From Phyllobacterium chamaecytisi (GTDB lineage Bacteria > Pseudomonadota > Alphaproteobacteria > Rhizobiales > Rhizobiaceae), in contig NZ_JAIQWW010000002.1 of the NCBI RefSeq assembly GCF_020164455.1, positions 62,001 to 126,000 on the forward strand: DNA of 64,000 bases, given 5' to 3'. How positions within the stretch are numbered: the first letter of the stretch is position 1; each line of letters starts with the position of its first letter. Positions 8,041 to 17,120 of the stretch are shown here, piece by piece. The notes under the pieces are model-generated. The model was not told where the DNA came from. It ran no database searches and saw nothing but the letters and a program-made list of their open reading frames with translations. A program made the position numbers and the translations under genes.

Positions 8041-9813
8041 ATGGCACCGGCAGCACATTCGTCCTCGATAACGCTCCGCACGCAGAGTGATTTTGCGGAC
8101 GACAGTGCAGCGCTGCGGACCGCGTCATCAAATTTGGCGGAGAAATCCGCGAGTTCTCCCGGTGCTGCACGCACCGAGAGGGTGGCACCCATTGTTCTGG
8201 TGCTTGCATCTCTGCTGTGGTTACCGCAGGCTTTTCTCCTCGCCACGGGTGTGGGTGGCATCGTTGCCGGCAAAGGAATGGCGAATATCCACTGGCTGGT
8301 TCTTGGCGTCATTGCGATTGGCGTGTTCCGGGCACTGCTCGATGCGGTTGGAAGCCGGCTTGCTTTTCGCGCCGCCCGCGCTGTGTTGTCCACGAAACGC
8401 GAAAAAGCTGTGGCGGCGCTGGCCTGGCGCTCACCGCTCGATATGAATCGACCCGCTTCCGGTTTCGCTGCGAGTGTGCTGGCCGAGCAGGCAGAGGCCA
8501 TCGTGCCCTATCTTTCGCGGTTTCGCCCGGCACGGCTGAGGGCCACAATTGTTCCCGTTGCTATCATGCTCTGTGTTCTGCCGTTGTCCTGGACGGTAGC
8601 TATAGTCCTGTTAGTTTCCGCTCCTCTGATTCCGGTTTTCATGGCGCTGATCGGCTGGCGTGCCAAAGCGGCGAGCGAGAAACAGCTTGTCGAAATGGGC
8701 AGCATGAATGCGTTCCTGCTCGACCGATTGCGTGGACTGGGCACCATTCGCTCACTGGATGCCGTGGATTTGACCGCGCATCGCCTGCGCGACAACGCGC
8801 AATCGCTGCGGGTACGCACGATGGCGGTGCTCAAAATAGCGTTTCTATCATCCGCGGTGCTGGAGCTGTTTGCGGCACTGGGTGTTGCCATGGTCGCCGT
8901 CTATGTTGGTTTCCATCTGCTCGGCCAGTTGAATTTCGGCGCCTGGGGCGGGCGTCTAAGCCTGACAGAAGGCCTGTTTATTCTTTTGCTTGCACCGGCT
9001 TTCTTCGAGCCGCTGCGTGAGTTGTGCTCGGTCTGGCACGACCGGGCTGCGGGTGGGGCTGCAATCGAGGCCCTGGACAGGCTGTCCGATGATGGCGTTG
9101 TCCTGCCGGGTGCCGACGAGGGTGCTAGGCATACAATAGCGATCCATGCGGCAGTTCCGGGCGTTCAGATTGAAGAGATCACATTCCACCACAAGGGCAA
9201 TAGCTTGGCGGTTTTTGACCAGTTCAGCCTCGATGTTTTGCCGGCTGAGCACATTGCAGTGCTGGGTCCAAGCGGCTCGGGAAAATCCACGCTTCTCGCT
9301 TTGATCGCCGGGCTCGCGCCCTACGCAAGCGGGCGGATTGCAATTGGGAACATCCCGCTCACGCCGGCCACGGCGGCAGAGCTTCGGACAGGCATTGCCT
9401 GGGTCGGACAGAAGCCTCATATTTTCGCTGGCACGGTTGCGGAGAATGTAGCGCTGGGCCGCCCGGAAATCGGATCCGACGAGATCGGAGCAGCGCTCGG
9501 CAAGGCGGCCCTGCAGGACGTGGCCAATGCGCACGCAAACGCGCCGATCGGTGAAGGCGGATCGGGCCTTTCCGGCGGGGAAACCTTAAGGCTTGCTTTG
9601 GCGCGTGCGGCCGCCAATCCGGATGCGGGGCTGATCCTCGCAGACGAACCGACCGCTCATCTCGATACGAGTACAGCCAATGAAATCATGGATAGCCTGC
9701 TGAGGATCTCTGCTGGCAAGACGCTCATCGTCGCGACACACGATCCTATCCTCGCGAGCCGCATGGACAGGGTAGTGCTCCTGCCGCCAAAAACACCGCA
9801 GGAGGGCGTGTAA
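8041..9813 (+). CDS. cydD: Thiol reductant ABC exporter subunit CydD
   Basis: 590-residue half-transporter: an N-terminal six-helix transmembrane domain (about residues 55-330) and a C-terminal ATPase with Walker A GPSGSGKST (about 410-418), signature LSGGE and Walker B LILADEPT followed by AHLD. CydDC exports cysteine and glutathione to the periplasm and is needed to assemble haem into the bd oxidase encoded downstream. The ATG at 8041 was chosen because longer in-frame starts lie inside the regulator gene. It overlaps cydC by one base (TAATG). Confidence 0.93.
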   Translation: MAPAAHSSSITLRTQSDFADDSAALRTASSNLAEKSASSPGAARTERVAPIVLVLASLLWLPQAFLLATGVGGIVAGKGMANIHWLVLGVIAIGVFRALLDAVGSRLAFRAARAVLSTKREKAVAALAWRSPLDMNRPASGFAASVLAEQAEAIVPYLSRFRPARLRATIVPVAIMLCVLPLSWTVAIVLLVSAPLIPVFMALIGWRAKAASEKQLVEMGSMNAFLLDRLRGLGTIRSLDAVDLTAHRLRDNAQSLRVRTMAVLKIAFLSSAVLELFAALGVAMVAVYVGFHLLGQLNFGAWGGRLSLTEGLFILLLAPAFFEPLRELCSVWHDRAAGGAAIEALDRLSDDGVVLPGADEGARHTIAIHAAVPGVQIEEITFHHKGNSLAVFDQFSLDVLPAEHIAVLGPSGSGKSTLLALIAGLAPYASGRIAIGNIPLTPATAAELRTGIAWVGQKPHIFAGTVAENVALGRPEIGSDEIGAALGKAALQDVANAHANAPIGEGGSGLSGGETLRLALARAAANPDAGLILADEPTAHLDTSTANEIMDSLLRISAGKTLIVATHDPILASRMDRVVLLPPKTPQEGV

Positions 9814-11501
9814 TGGCCCTGTGGAGCGCATTCCGGCCCATTCTGGCGCTATTCCTTGCTGAGCGGCGCGCCGCGCTTCTGGCGGGCGCTCTGCTGGCGG
9901 CGACAACAGTGCTCGCCGGTATCGCACTGCTAGGGCTTTCCGGCTGGTTCATTACCGCCACGGCAATAGCGGGGCTCTCGTCAGTCGCGGCGTTCGCTTT
10001 CGATGTTTTTGCGCCTGCCGCAGCGATCCGTTTTCTGGCTCTCGCCCGCACTGCCGCTCGCTACGGCGAGCGCTTGACCACGCACGACGCAACACTTGGT
10101 GTGCTGGCGGGATTGCGCGTAGAGATTCTCCGCAATTGGGCTCAACCGCAAGCGGCGCAGAGGCTGTTGAAGCGTCCGGCAAGACTGCTGTTTCGCCTGA
10201 CTGCCGATATCGATGCTCTGGATTCGCTTTATCTGCGTATTCTCGTCCCCGCAGCCGTCGCGCTTTGCACGGCGCTCGCCATTGCTGTCGCTCTCGGGCT
10301 CATGCATCCGCTGTTGGGTCTTGCCGCAGGGTCGTGGCTGCTGCTGACCGGGTTCGGTATCCCGCTCGTGGCCGCCCGCTTCGCCGCAAAACCATCGCGC
10401 CGCCGCGCTCATGCCCTGGAGAGCCTGCGCTCGCGCACAATCGATCTCGTCGCCGGGCAAATCGATCTGGTCATGGCCGGACGGCTGGACGCCCAGCGGA
10501 ATGCAGTATTGGCTTCCGACCGTCGCCTGTCACAAACGGATGATGCGCTCAATCGTATCGAGATGTTCGTCACAGCCGGTTTCGGCATAGCCTCGGCACT
10601 CCTGCTCGGCGGGACACTTTACGCGGTCGCTTTATTGGCCAGCGGCGGGTTGATCGGTGGACCTGTTGCGGCCCTCGGACTGCTGATCGCGCTGGCGGCA
10701 CTGGAACCCTTTGCGGGGCTGCGTCGCGGTGCGGTTGAACTCGGGCGTACTGTTCTTGCTGCGAAACGCATCGGACCGAACATCGCCCACCTCCCCTCCC
10801 CCGAACCACCGGTTTCGCCACGAGGTGAACTGGCAGTTCAGCTCGAGGATGTCTCCGTCTGCTACGATGGCTCTCCCCGACCCACGCTTCGGGATCTGTC
10901 GCTGTCTCTCGTTCGCGGCGAACGCCTCGCGCTTGTGGGTGCGAGCGGTGCCGGCAAGTCCACACTGCTGGCACTGATCGCTGGCGAGATCGCAGCCGAA
11001 ACAGGCAGCATCGAATGCCTTCCGGCTACCCTTCTGACGCAGAAAACAGAGCTCTTCCAAGACAGTCTGCGTGACAATCTCCGGCTTGCCGATCGAGATG
11101 CCGACGATGCGCGTCTTCTCGACGTTCTCGCTGTTGCAGGCCTTGGAGAGTTCGTCGCTGCCCTGCCGGCAGGTCTGGATACCATGCTTGGCGAAGGCGG
11201 GTTTGGGATTTCCGGCGGTCAGGCCCGCCGTCTGGCGCTGGCGCGGCTGCTTTTGCGCGACACGCCACTCTGGCTGCTGGATGAGCCCACCGAGGGTCTC
11301 GATGGAGACACAGCCCGTGACGTGCTGCAGCGCCTTCAAGCGCAAATGCAGGGCCGTTCCGTCGTCATCGCCACGCATATCAGACGGGAAGCGATGATCG
11401 CCGACCGGCTGCTGATTCTCGAACGCGGACGCATTGTCGGCGCGCCGCGGCGGGGAGAACAGGAATTCGACGCTGCCCTCGCCGCGCTGCGGCCGGACTG
11501 A
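9813..11501 (+). CDS. cydC: Thiol reductant ABC exporter subunit CydC
   Basis: 562-residue partner of CydD. Six membrane helices in roughly the first 300 residues precede an ATPase domain with Walker A GASGAGKST (about 376-384), a signature read as ISGGQARRLALAR and Walker B LWLLDEPTEGLD. CydC and CydD form the heterodimeric exporter required for cytochrome bd maturation. The start codon shares one base with the cydD stop, giving translational coupling. An 84-base gap with a strong stem-loop separates it from cydA. Confidence 0.93.
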   Translation: MALWSAFRPILALFLAERRAALLAGALLAATTVLAGIALLGLSGWFITATAIAGLSSVAAFAFDVFAPAAAIRFLALARTAARYGERLTTHDATLGVLAGLRVEILRNWAQPQAAQRLLKRPARLLFRLTADIDALDSLYLRILVPAAVALCTALAIAVALGLMHPLLGLAAGSWLLLTGFGIPLVAARFAAKPSRRRAHALESLRSRTIDLVAGQIDLVMAGRLDAQRNAVLASDRRLSQTDDALNRIEMFVTAGFGIASALLLGGTLYAVALLASGGLIGGPVAALGLLIALAALEPFAGLRRGAVELGRTVLAAKRIGPNIAHLPSPEPPVSPRGELAVQLEDVSVCYDGSPRPTLRDLSLSLVRGERLALVGASGAGKSTLLALIAGEIAAETGSIECLPATLLTQKTELFQDSLRDNLRLADRDADDARLLDVLAVAGLGEFVAALPAGLDTMLGEGGFGISGGQARRLALARLLLRDTPLWLLDEPTEGLDGDTARDVLQRLQAQMQGRSVVIATHIRREAMIADRLLILERGRIVGAPRRGEQEFDAALAALRPD

Positions 11502-11527
11502 GGCAAGTCTGAGGCAGACATTTCATT

Positions 11528-11552
11528 CGGCATTCACTCCAGGTGAATGCCG
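11528..11552 (+). other. Stem-loop between cydC and cydA
   Basis: CGGCATTCAC (11528-11537) and GTGAATGCCG (11543-11552) are perfect 10-bp inverted arms around a 5-base loop. No T-run follows, so it is unlikely to be a classic terminator. It could be an mRNA processing or stabilising hairpin that sets different levels of the exporter (cydDC) and the oxidase (cydABX), or a protein-binding palindrome for an internal promoter. Confidence 0.6.
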
Positions 11553-11585
11553 CTAACAGGGGGCCGGGGTGACCCGGTAACGGTA

Positions 11586-13163
11586 ATGGAACTCGATATC
11601 GTGGCGCTGTCGCGCCTGCAATTTGCGATCACAGCTCTCTATCACTTTCTCTTCGTGCCCTTGACGCTTGGACTGTCGGTTCTCCTTGCGATCATGGAGA
11701 CGGTCTATGTGATGACCGGCCGCGTCATCTGGCGCCAGATGACCAAATTCTGGGGCACGCTGTTCGGCATCAATTTTGCTCTCGGCGTCGCCACCGGCAT
11801 TGTCATGGAGTTCCAGTTCGGCATGAACTGGAGCTATTACAGCCACTATGTCGGCGACATTTTCGGCGCACCGCTGGCGATCGAAGGATTGATGGCGTTC
11901 TTCCTTGAAGCAACCTTCGTCGGGTTGTTCTTCTTCGGTTGGGACAAGCTTTCGAAGGTCGGGCATCTGGCGGCGACCTGGGCGGTGGCTGCGGGATCGA
12001 ATTTCTCGGCGTTGTGGATACTCATCGCCAACGGCTGGATGCAAAACCCTGTGGGTTCCGCCTTCAATCCGCAGACGATGCGCATGGAAGTCGTTGATTT
12101 CTATGAGGTTTTGTTCAATCCAGTCGCCCAGGCGAAGTTCGTGCACACGGTGTCTGCGGGCTACGTCACGGCATCGATTTTCGTCCTCGGTGTTTCGGCC
12201 TGGTATGCCCTCAAAGGCAGGCATATCGAGATCGCCAAGCGCTCGATGACTGTCGCGGCATCGTTCGGCCTCGCCTCCGCACTCTCCGTCGTCGTCCTCG
12301 GCGACGAGAGCGGCTACCTCTCCGGCGAGCACCAGAAGATGAAGCTCGCGGCCATCGAAGCCATGTGGGAGACTGAACCGGCGCCGGCGGCCTTCACGGT
12401 CTTTGGTATTCCCGACACCGAGGCGCGCGAGACGCACTATGCTGTGCGCGTACCGTGGGTGATGGGCCTGATCGGCACACGGTCGCTGACCACCGAAATT
12501 CCAGGCATCAAGGAACTGGTGGACCGCGCCAGAGCCAATATCCGCAGCGGACTGCTTGCCTATGATGCGCTCCAGCGTATTCGCGAAGCGGGCAGCACCA
12601 CCGCAGTCGGTCAGGAGGTGCGCGACGCCTTTGAGACGAACGGCGGTGACCTCGGCTATGCGCTGCTGTTGAAGCGCTATGTGGATGATCCGCGTCAGGC
12701 GACCGATGAACAGATCGAGAAGGCCGCCTGGGATACAGTGCCGAACGTGCCGACCCTGTTCTGGTCGTTCCGCATCATGGTCGGGCTGGGCATGTTCTTT
12801 ATCCTTCTCACGGCGACGTTCTTCATCCTCTCCATACGGCGCAAGATCGATGCCTATCCCTTCCTGTTGCGCATTGCAGTGTTTGCGATCCCCCTCCCCT
12901 GGATTGCAGCGGAACTCGGATGGGTCGTTGCCGAATCCGGCCGTCAGCCATGGACTATCGAAGGCATATTGCCGACGGCAGCAGCGGTTTCCAATCTCGG
13001 AGCGGCTTCCTTGCTCATAACCATCGGGGGGTTCGTCGTGATCTACACGACGCTTTTCATCGTCGAGATGGGGCTGATGCTCAAGGCAATCAGAAAGGGC
13101 CCCGAACCCGACTTCGAGCCAGAAGCAAAGCTGATTTCCCCCAACATCGTGCCAGCGGAGTAA
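11586..13163 (+). CDS. cydA: Cytochrome bd ubiquinol oxidase subunit I
   Basis: 525-residue inner-membrane subunit I carrying haems b558, b595 and d. The N-terminus LSRLQFAITALYHFLFVPLTLG has the conserved His that ligates the high-spin haem, and the signature GRQPW occurs near residue 452. The quinol-binding Q-loop occupies roughly residues 240-390. The ATG at 11586 gives the canonical MELDIVALSRLQF start; an upstream in-frame ATG at 11547 falls inside the stem-loop and would add 13 unconserved residues. The subunit oxidises quinol and reduces oxygen with high affinity. Confidence 0.96.
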   Translation: MELDIVALSRLQFAITALYHFLFVPLTLGLSVLLAIMETVYVMTGRVIWRQMTKFWGTLFGINFALGVATGIVMEFQFGMNWSYYSHYVGDIFGAPLAIEGLMAFFLEATFVGLFFFGWDKLSKVGHLAATWAVAAGSNFSALWILIANGWMQNPVGSAFNPQTMRMEVVDFYEVLFNPVAQAKFVHTVSAGYVTASIFVLGVSAWYALKGRHIEIAKRSMTVAASFGLASALSVVVLGDESGYLSGEHQKMKLAAIEAMWETEPAPAAFTVFGIPDTEARETHYAVRVPWVMGLIGTRSLTTEIPGIKELVDRARANIRSGLLAYDALQRIREAGSTTAVGQEVRDAFETNGGDLGYALLLKRYVDDPRQATDEQIEKAAWDTVPNVPTLFWSFRIMVGLGMFFILLTATFFILSIRRKIDAYPFLLRIAVFAIPLPWIAAELGWVVAESGRQPWTIEGILPTAAAVSNLGAASLLITIGGFVVIYTTLFIVEMGLMLKAIRKGPEPDFEPEAKLISPNIVPAE

Positions 13164-13169
13164 ACGATC

Positions 13170-14324
13170 ATGATCCTGCATCAATTTATCGATTATGAAA
13201 CCTTGCGCGTGATCTGGTGGCTGCTGATCGGCGTCCTCCTGATCGGCTTCGCCATCACCGACGGCTTCGACCTCGGCACCGGTACGCTGCTGCCGTTCGT
13301 TGCAAAAACCGATATGGAACGGCGCATTGTCATCAACACGATAGGACCCGTCTGGGAAGGCAACCAGGTCTGGCTTATCGTTGCTGGCGGAGCGATCTTT
13401 GCCGCCTGGCCGCCGCTTTATGCGGTGTCCTTCTCGGGCTTCTATCTCGCCATGTTCATCATACTGGCATCGCTTATCCTGCGCCCTGTCGGTTTCAAAT
13501 ACCGGTCGAAGCGCGATAGCGACACGTGGCGCGCTGCCTGGGATTGCGCCCTGTTCATTGGCGGCTTTGTGCCGGCGCTGATCTTCGGTGTGGCTATGGG
13601 CAATGTCTTGCAGGGCGTGCCTTTCCGTTTCAACAACGACCTTCGCATCTTCTACGAAGGCTCGTTCTTCGGCCTGCTGAACCCGTTCGCGCTCCTGTGT
13701 GGTCTCATCTCGGTCGCTATGCTGGTCATGCATGGCGGCGCATGGCTGGCGCTGAAGACTTCGGGACCCGTGGCGGACCGTGCCCGCAGGTATGGCGGTA
13801 TTGCCGCGCTGATCACCATCATCCTGTTCGGCCTCGCCGGACTGTGGGTATGGGCTGGGTTCGGCGGTTACCGCATAACCAGCCCTATCGACCCTACAGG
13901 CGCGTCGAACCCGCTTATGAAAACCGTCGTTGAAGAGAGCGGCGCATGGTTTGCCAATTATGGCAGCTATCCGGTGCTTCTCCTGGCTCCGCTATTTGGC
14001 TTCATTGGCGCGGCAGGCGCGTTTATCGGGCTGAGAGCAAGATGGGAGATAGCGACGATCCTTTCGAGCGCCCTGTCGATCTTCGGCATCATCTCGACAG
14101 TGGGCGTTTCGATGTTTCCGTTTATCCTCCCGTCCTCGCTCGATCCGAGGTCCAGCCTGACTGTGTGGGACGCATCGTCGAGCCATTTGACCCTGTTCAT
14201 CATGCTGGTTGTTACGGTGATCTTCATTCCGCTGATCGTCGCCTATACAAGCTGGGTCTACCACGTCCTTTGGGGCAAGGTCGACGAGGACACGATCAAC
14301 GACGAGAGCGGTCACGCTTACTAA
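13170..14324 (+). CDS. cydB: Cytochrome bd ubiquinol oxidase subunit II
   Basis: 384-residue inner-membrane subunit II with about nine hydrophobic helices. The N-terminal region WWLLIGVLLIGFAITDGFDLGTG and the GPVWEGNQVWLI segment are strongly typical of CydB. It pairs with CydA and supports haem assembly. It starts 6 bases after cydA and is followed after 15 bases by the tiny cydX. Confidence 0.96.
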   Translation: MILHQFIDYETLRVIWWLLIGVLLIGFAITDGFDLGTGTLLPFVAKTDMERRIVINTIGPVWEGNQVWLIVAGGAIFAAWPPLYAVSFSGFYLAMFIILASLILRPVGFKYRSKRDSDTWRAAWDCALFIGGFVPALIFGVAMGNVLQGVPFRFNNDLRIFYEGSFFGLLNPFALLCGLISVAMLVMHGGAWLALKTSGPVADRARRYGGIAALITIILFGLAGLWVWAGFGGYRITSPIDPTGASNPLMKTVVEESGAWFANYGSYPVLLLAPLFGFIGAAGAFIGLRARWEIATILSSALSIFGIISTVGVSMFPFILPSSLDPRSSLTVWDASSSHLTLFIMLVVTVIFIPLIVAYTSWVYHVLWGKVDEDTINDESGHAY

Positions 14325-14339
14325 CGAAAGGACAAGAAC

Positions 14340-14465
14340 ATGTGGTATTTCGCCTGGCTTCTCGGACTGCCTTTCGCTGCCGCCTTCGCTGTACTGAATG
14401 CGATGTGGTACGAACTGGTGGAAGACGACAAATCCAGAAAGAAAACGGCAGAGAAGGAGTCTTAA
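14340..14465 (+). CDS. cydX: Cytochrome bd accessory micropeptide CydX
   Basis: 41-residue single-helix membrane peptide starting MWYFAWLLG and continuing through a hydrophobic stretch to NAMWYE, then a charged tail (EDDKSRKKTAEKE). This is the CydX/YbgT signature. CydX binds CydA and stabilises the bd oxidase haems. The ribosome site GAAAGGA lies at proper spacing, and the gene is 15 bases after cydB, so it is the last gene of the operon. Confidence 0.93.
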   Translation: MWYFAWLLGLPFAAAFAVLNAMWYELVEDDKSRKKTAEKES

Positions 14466-14484
14466 GGGTATCCCTCGCCATATG

Positions 14485-14520
14485 ATCCGCTGATATTTAC
14501 TGCGGTAAAATCAGCGGATT
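14485..14520 (+). terminator. Hairpin after cydX, probable terminator containing a parS-like core
   Basis: ATCCGCTGAT (14485-14494) pairs with ATCAGCGGAT (14510-14519). Inside, TTTAC (14496-14500) pairs with GTAAA (14505-14509) around TGCG, leaving one bulged A. Only a short T-rich tail (TTTG) follows, so termination may be partial. The hairpin core coincides with a RepB parS-like 16-mer. Confidence 0.65.
14495..14510. promoter_or_regulatory. parS-like centromere site upstream of repA
   Basis: The 16-mer ATTTACTGCGGTAAAA fits the repABC parS pattern GTTNNCNGCNGNNAAC at 8 of its 10 fixed positions. A near-identical site (15928-15943) lies in the repA-repB gap, which supports the assignment. 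RepB would bind here for replicon partition. Confidence 0.55.
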
Positions 14521-14715
14521 TGTCGAGGAAAAACAAACCTGTGTCACTCTAGGATTCACTTATCGAAATTCGGGATTGTACAGTAAAGTTGTTAGCTTCA
14601 CGCGCGTTAACCTTTTGTTAACCTAAAAAATCTTGCCGGATCAATCGAATCGGAGCTTAATAGCGGTTCTTAAAAGGATTGCTTTGAAAAAGCGCTATTA
14701 GAGGTTTCGATTCCG

Positions 14716-15915
14716 ATGAACATCGCAATGCCTCTGCCAAAGTTCGAGTTCGATGACAAGATCCTCGATCAGGGTGCGGAGATTTCTCGCCGGCTGAATC
14801 AACTTCGGATGGAAAAATTTCCACCGAATGCGAAGAAGACATTGCGGCAGTTCTCCATGGCCGAGGTAGCCCACTATCTTGGCGTGACGCAGAATAATCT
14901 CAAGCGCCTGCATCTCGAAGGAAAGGGTCCGGTTCCTGCCCAGGTATCGTCAGGCCGCCGTTCCTATACGGCCGAACAGATGCTGGAGCTGCGCCATTAT
15001 CTTGACCGCAACGGCCGCACCGAAGTGAAGAAGTATGTTCCGCACCGCAAGCAGGGCGACAAGCTGCAGGTTATCGCTGTCGTCAATTTCAAGGGCGGAT
15101 CGGGCAAGACGACGACTGCGGCACATCTCTCGCAATATCTGGCGCTGACCGGCCACCGCGTCCTTGCCATCGACCTCGATCCACAAGCCTCGCTGTCGGC
15201 GCTGCATGGCTTCCAGCCGGAACTCGACCGGAACCTGTCGCTCTACGAAGCCATCCGTTACGACGACGAGCGCAGGCCCATATCGGAAGTTATTCTCCCG
15301 ACCAATTTTCCTGGCCTCGACATCATTCCTGCCAATCTCGAATTGCAGGAATATGAGTACGACACGCCGCTTGCCATGCAGGACAAGACATCGCGTGACG
15401 GCCGGCAGTTCTTCACTCGTATCGCCAGCGCGCTTGAGGGAGTGGACGGCCGCTATGATGTGGTGGTTATCGATTGCCCGCCGCAGTTGGGCTATCTGAC
15501 ATTGACGGCCATGTCGGCGGCAACATCCGTATTGATCACCGTGCATCCGCAGATGCTCGACCTCATGTCGATGTCGCAATTCCTGCTGATGCTTGGCGGC
15601 ATCCTCAAGACTGTCAAACAAGCCGGAGCACGCGTCGAACTGGATTGGTTCCGCTATCTGATCACACGCTACGAGCCGATGGATATCCCGCAAGCGCAGA
15701 TGGTCGGGTTCATGCAGTCCATGCTGGCGGAGGAGATCCTCACCAATCCGATGCTGAAATCGACGGCGGTATCGGATGCGGGCCTGACCAAGCAGACACT
15801 CTACGAAGTCGAGAAAACGAGTTTCACGCGCACAACCTATGAACGCGCTATTGAATCGCTGGACGCTGTAAATTCAGAAATTACGGCTCTCGTCCACAGA
15901 GCGTGGGGGCGATGA
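14716..15915 (+). CDS. repA: Plasmid partitioning ATPase RepA (ParA family)
   Basis: 399-residue cytoplasmic protein. An N-terminal helix-turn-helix region (about 48-75, RQFSMAEVAHYLGVTQNNLKRL) lets RepA repress the repABC promoter. The ParA-type ATPase follows, with deviant Walker A KGGSGKTTT at 126-134, DLDPQASLS as the A' motif and VVVIDCPPQL as Walker B. RepA partitions the replicon with RepB. The AT-rich 250 bases upstream carry the promoter region and GTTAAC motifs near 14608-14622. It is the first gene of repABC. Confidence 0.96.
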   Translation: MNIAMPLPKFEFDDKILDQGAEISRRLNQLRMEKFPPNAKKTLRQFSMAEVAHYLGVTQNNLKRLHLEGKGPVPAQVSSGRRSYTAEQMLELRHYLDRNGRTEVKKYVPHRKQGDKLQVIAVVNFKGGSGKTTTAAHLSQYLALTGHRVLAIDLDPQASLSALHGFQPELDRNLSLYEAIRYDDERRPISEVILPTNFPGLDIIPANLELQEYEYDTPLAMQDKTSRDGRQFFTRIASALEGVDGRYDVVVIDCPPQLGYLTLTAMSAATSVLITVHPQMLDLMSMSQFLLMLGGILKTVKQAGARVELDWFRYLITRYEPMDIPQAQMVGFMQSMLAEEILTNPMLKSTAVSDAGLTKQTLYEVEKTSFTRTTYERAIESLDAVNSEITALVHRAWGR

Positions 15916-15927
15916 GATGACAGGCAC

Positions 15928-15943
15928 GTTTACGGCGGTAAAA
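15928..15943. promoter_or_regulatory. parS-like centromere site in the repA-repB gap
   Basis: GTTTACGGCGGTAAAA matches GTTNNCNGCNGNNAAC at 9 of 10 fixed positions; only the last base differs. Several repABC replicons have their RepB-binding parS in exactly this gap, 12 bases after the repA stop here. Confidence 0.75.
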
Positions 15944-15997
15944 ACAATGCTTTTTGCTTGTGAAATCAGTTTGTTAATTCGAAACGGGAGCAGATAG

Positions 15998-16960
15998 ATG
16001 GCCCGTAAAGACATTTTTAGCAGCGTGATGAACCCAGCGCCAGCAAGACCTGAGCGCAATGACGCATTGTCCTATGTCGTCAGCGGCGCTTCGCGTTCGA
16101 TCAAGAGTTCCTTCGAAGAACTCGCCAAAGGCAGTGTTGTCGAACTTGACCCGGAACTCATCGACGGCTCTTTCGTATCGGACCGGATCGATGACGACGA
16201 CGAGGCTTTTCAGGAACTGCTTGTCGCCGTAAAGGAGAGGGGCCAGGACTCGCCCATACTGGTGCGTCCGCATCCCGCCGTTTCAGGCCGCTATCAGGTT
16301 GTTTTCGGACATCGCCGCGTCAAGGTGGCCAAGCAGCTCGGAAGACAGGTTCGTGCCGTCGTCAAGCCGATGGCCGACCAGGATCATGTGATCGCTCAGG
16401 GCCAGGAAAACGCTGCCCGATCGAACCTGTCCTTCATCGAACGCACATTGTTTGCCAAGCGTCTCGCTGACCTCAGCTACGATCAGTCAATCATCAAGTC
16501 TGCGCTTGCCCTGGACGCGACGACATTTTCGAAGATGCAGTCGGTCGCGGCTCATGTTCCCGAGGCGATCATACTCGCGATCGGCTCGGCCAAGGCTACC
16601 GGGCGGGACCGTTGGTGGCAGCTGTCAAAGCTGCTGCAGGTGCCGGGCAATGCCGAGAGGGCGGTAGAGTTTACAAGATCGGATGATTTCGCGGCTGAAA
16701 CCGGTGATGCGCGGTTCGCTTTGCTGTCGGATTTCCTGGCAAAAACGAAGCGCCCGGCGAAAGCCGTGGCCCCCGCGGCCAAAGCCTGGGCGGCACAGGA
16801 CAAATCCGTGAAGGTGGAAATCAAGGATAGCGGCAAGGCATTCACGCTGGCTTTGAAGGCCAAGAATGCCTCCCGCTTTGGCGCATACATTGCCGACAAC
16901 CTCGACGAGCTCTATCGGGCTTTCCAGGGGTCGCAAGCTTCAACCAAAACAGGAGATTAA
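15998..16960 (+). CDS. repB: Plasmid partitioning protein RepB (ParB family)
   Basis: 320-residue centromere-binding protein. The ParB/sulfiredoxin-like N-terminal domain is visible around residues 85-150 (QDSPILVRPHP...YQVVFGHRRVKVAKQLG, then the ENAARSNLSFIER region), with the HTH segment after it (DQSIIKSALALDATTFSKM). RepB binds parS, acts with RepA in segregation and increases RepA repression. A GGGAGCAG ribosome site precedes the ATG. It is second in the repABC operon, with the incompatibility RNA region following. Confidence 0.95.
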   Translation: MARKDIFSSVMNPAPARPERNDALSYVVSGASRSIKSSFEELAKGSVVELDPELIDGSFVSDRIDDDDEAFQELLVAVKERGQDSPILVRPHPAVSGRYQVVFGHRRVKVAKQLGRQVRAVVKPMADQDHVIAQGQENAARSNLSFIERTLFAKRLADLSYDQSIIKSALALDATTFSKMQSVAAHVPEAIILAIGSAKATGRDRWWQLSKLLQVPGNAERAVEFTRSDDFAAETGDARFALLSDFLAKTKRPAKAVAPAAKAWAAQDKSVKVEIKDSGKAFTLALKAKNASRFGAYIADNLDELYRAFQGSQASTKTGD

Positions 16961-16970
16961 TCCGCAAAAG

Positions 16971-17025
16971 AAAAAAGCCCACCTCAACATCGCTGTCTCG
17001 GAAGGCTTCTCTCATATCTCTAGCA
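16971..17025 (-). ncRNA. Antisense counter-transcribed RNA (ctRNA / incA-type) between repB and repC
   Basis: On the minus strand a TTGACA box (plus coordinates 17055-17060), a 17-base spacer and GATTCT (17032-17037) form a promoter whose transcript would start near 17025. It ends in a hairpin (AAGCCTTCC pairing with GGTGGGCTT with one mismatch) followed by a T-run, read from the plus-strand A-run 16971-16976. A roughly 55-base antisense RNA in the repB-repC gap is the standard copy-number and incompatibility regulator of repABC replicons, acting on repC translation. Ends are approximate. Confidence 0.82.
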
Positions 17026-17120
17026 GGATCGAGAATCGCATTTCCCCGAATCAGTGTCAAGACTTTTTGACGTCGTTTTGGCGAGCGGATTTCTTTTGCC
17101 TTTAGAAAGGTGAAAAGACA

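Noticed and set aside
11553-13733. A 726-codon minus-strand frame across cydA and cydB
   Set aside because: Its composition (rich in Arg, His, Asp, Glu) is that of an antisense shadow of GC-rich membrane protein genes.
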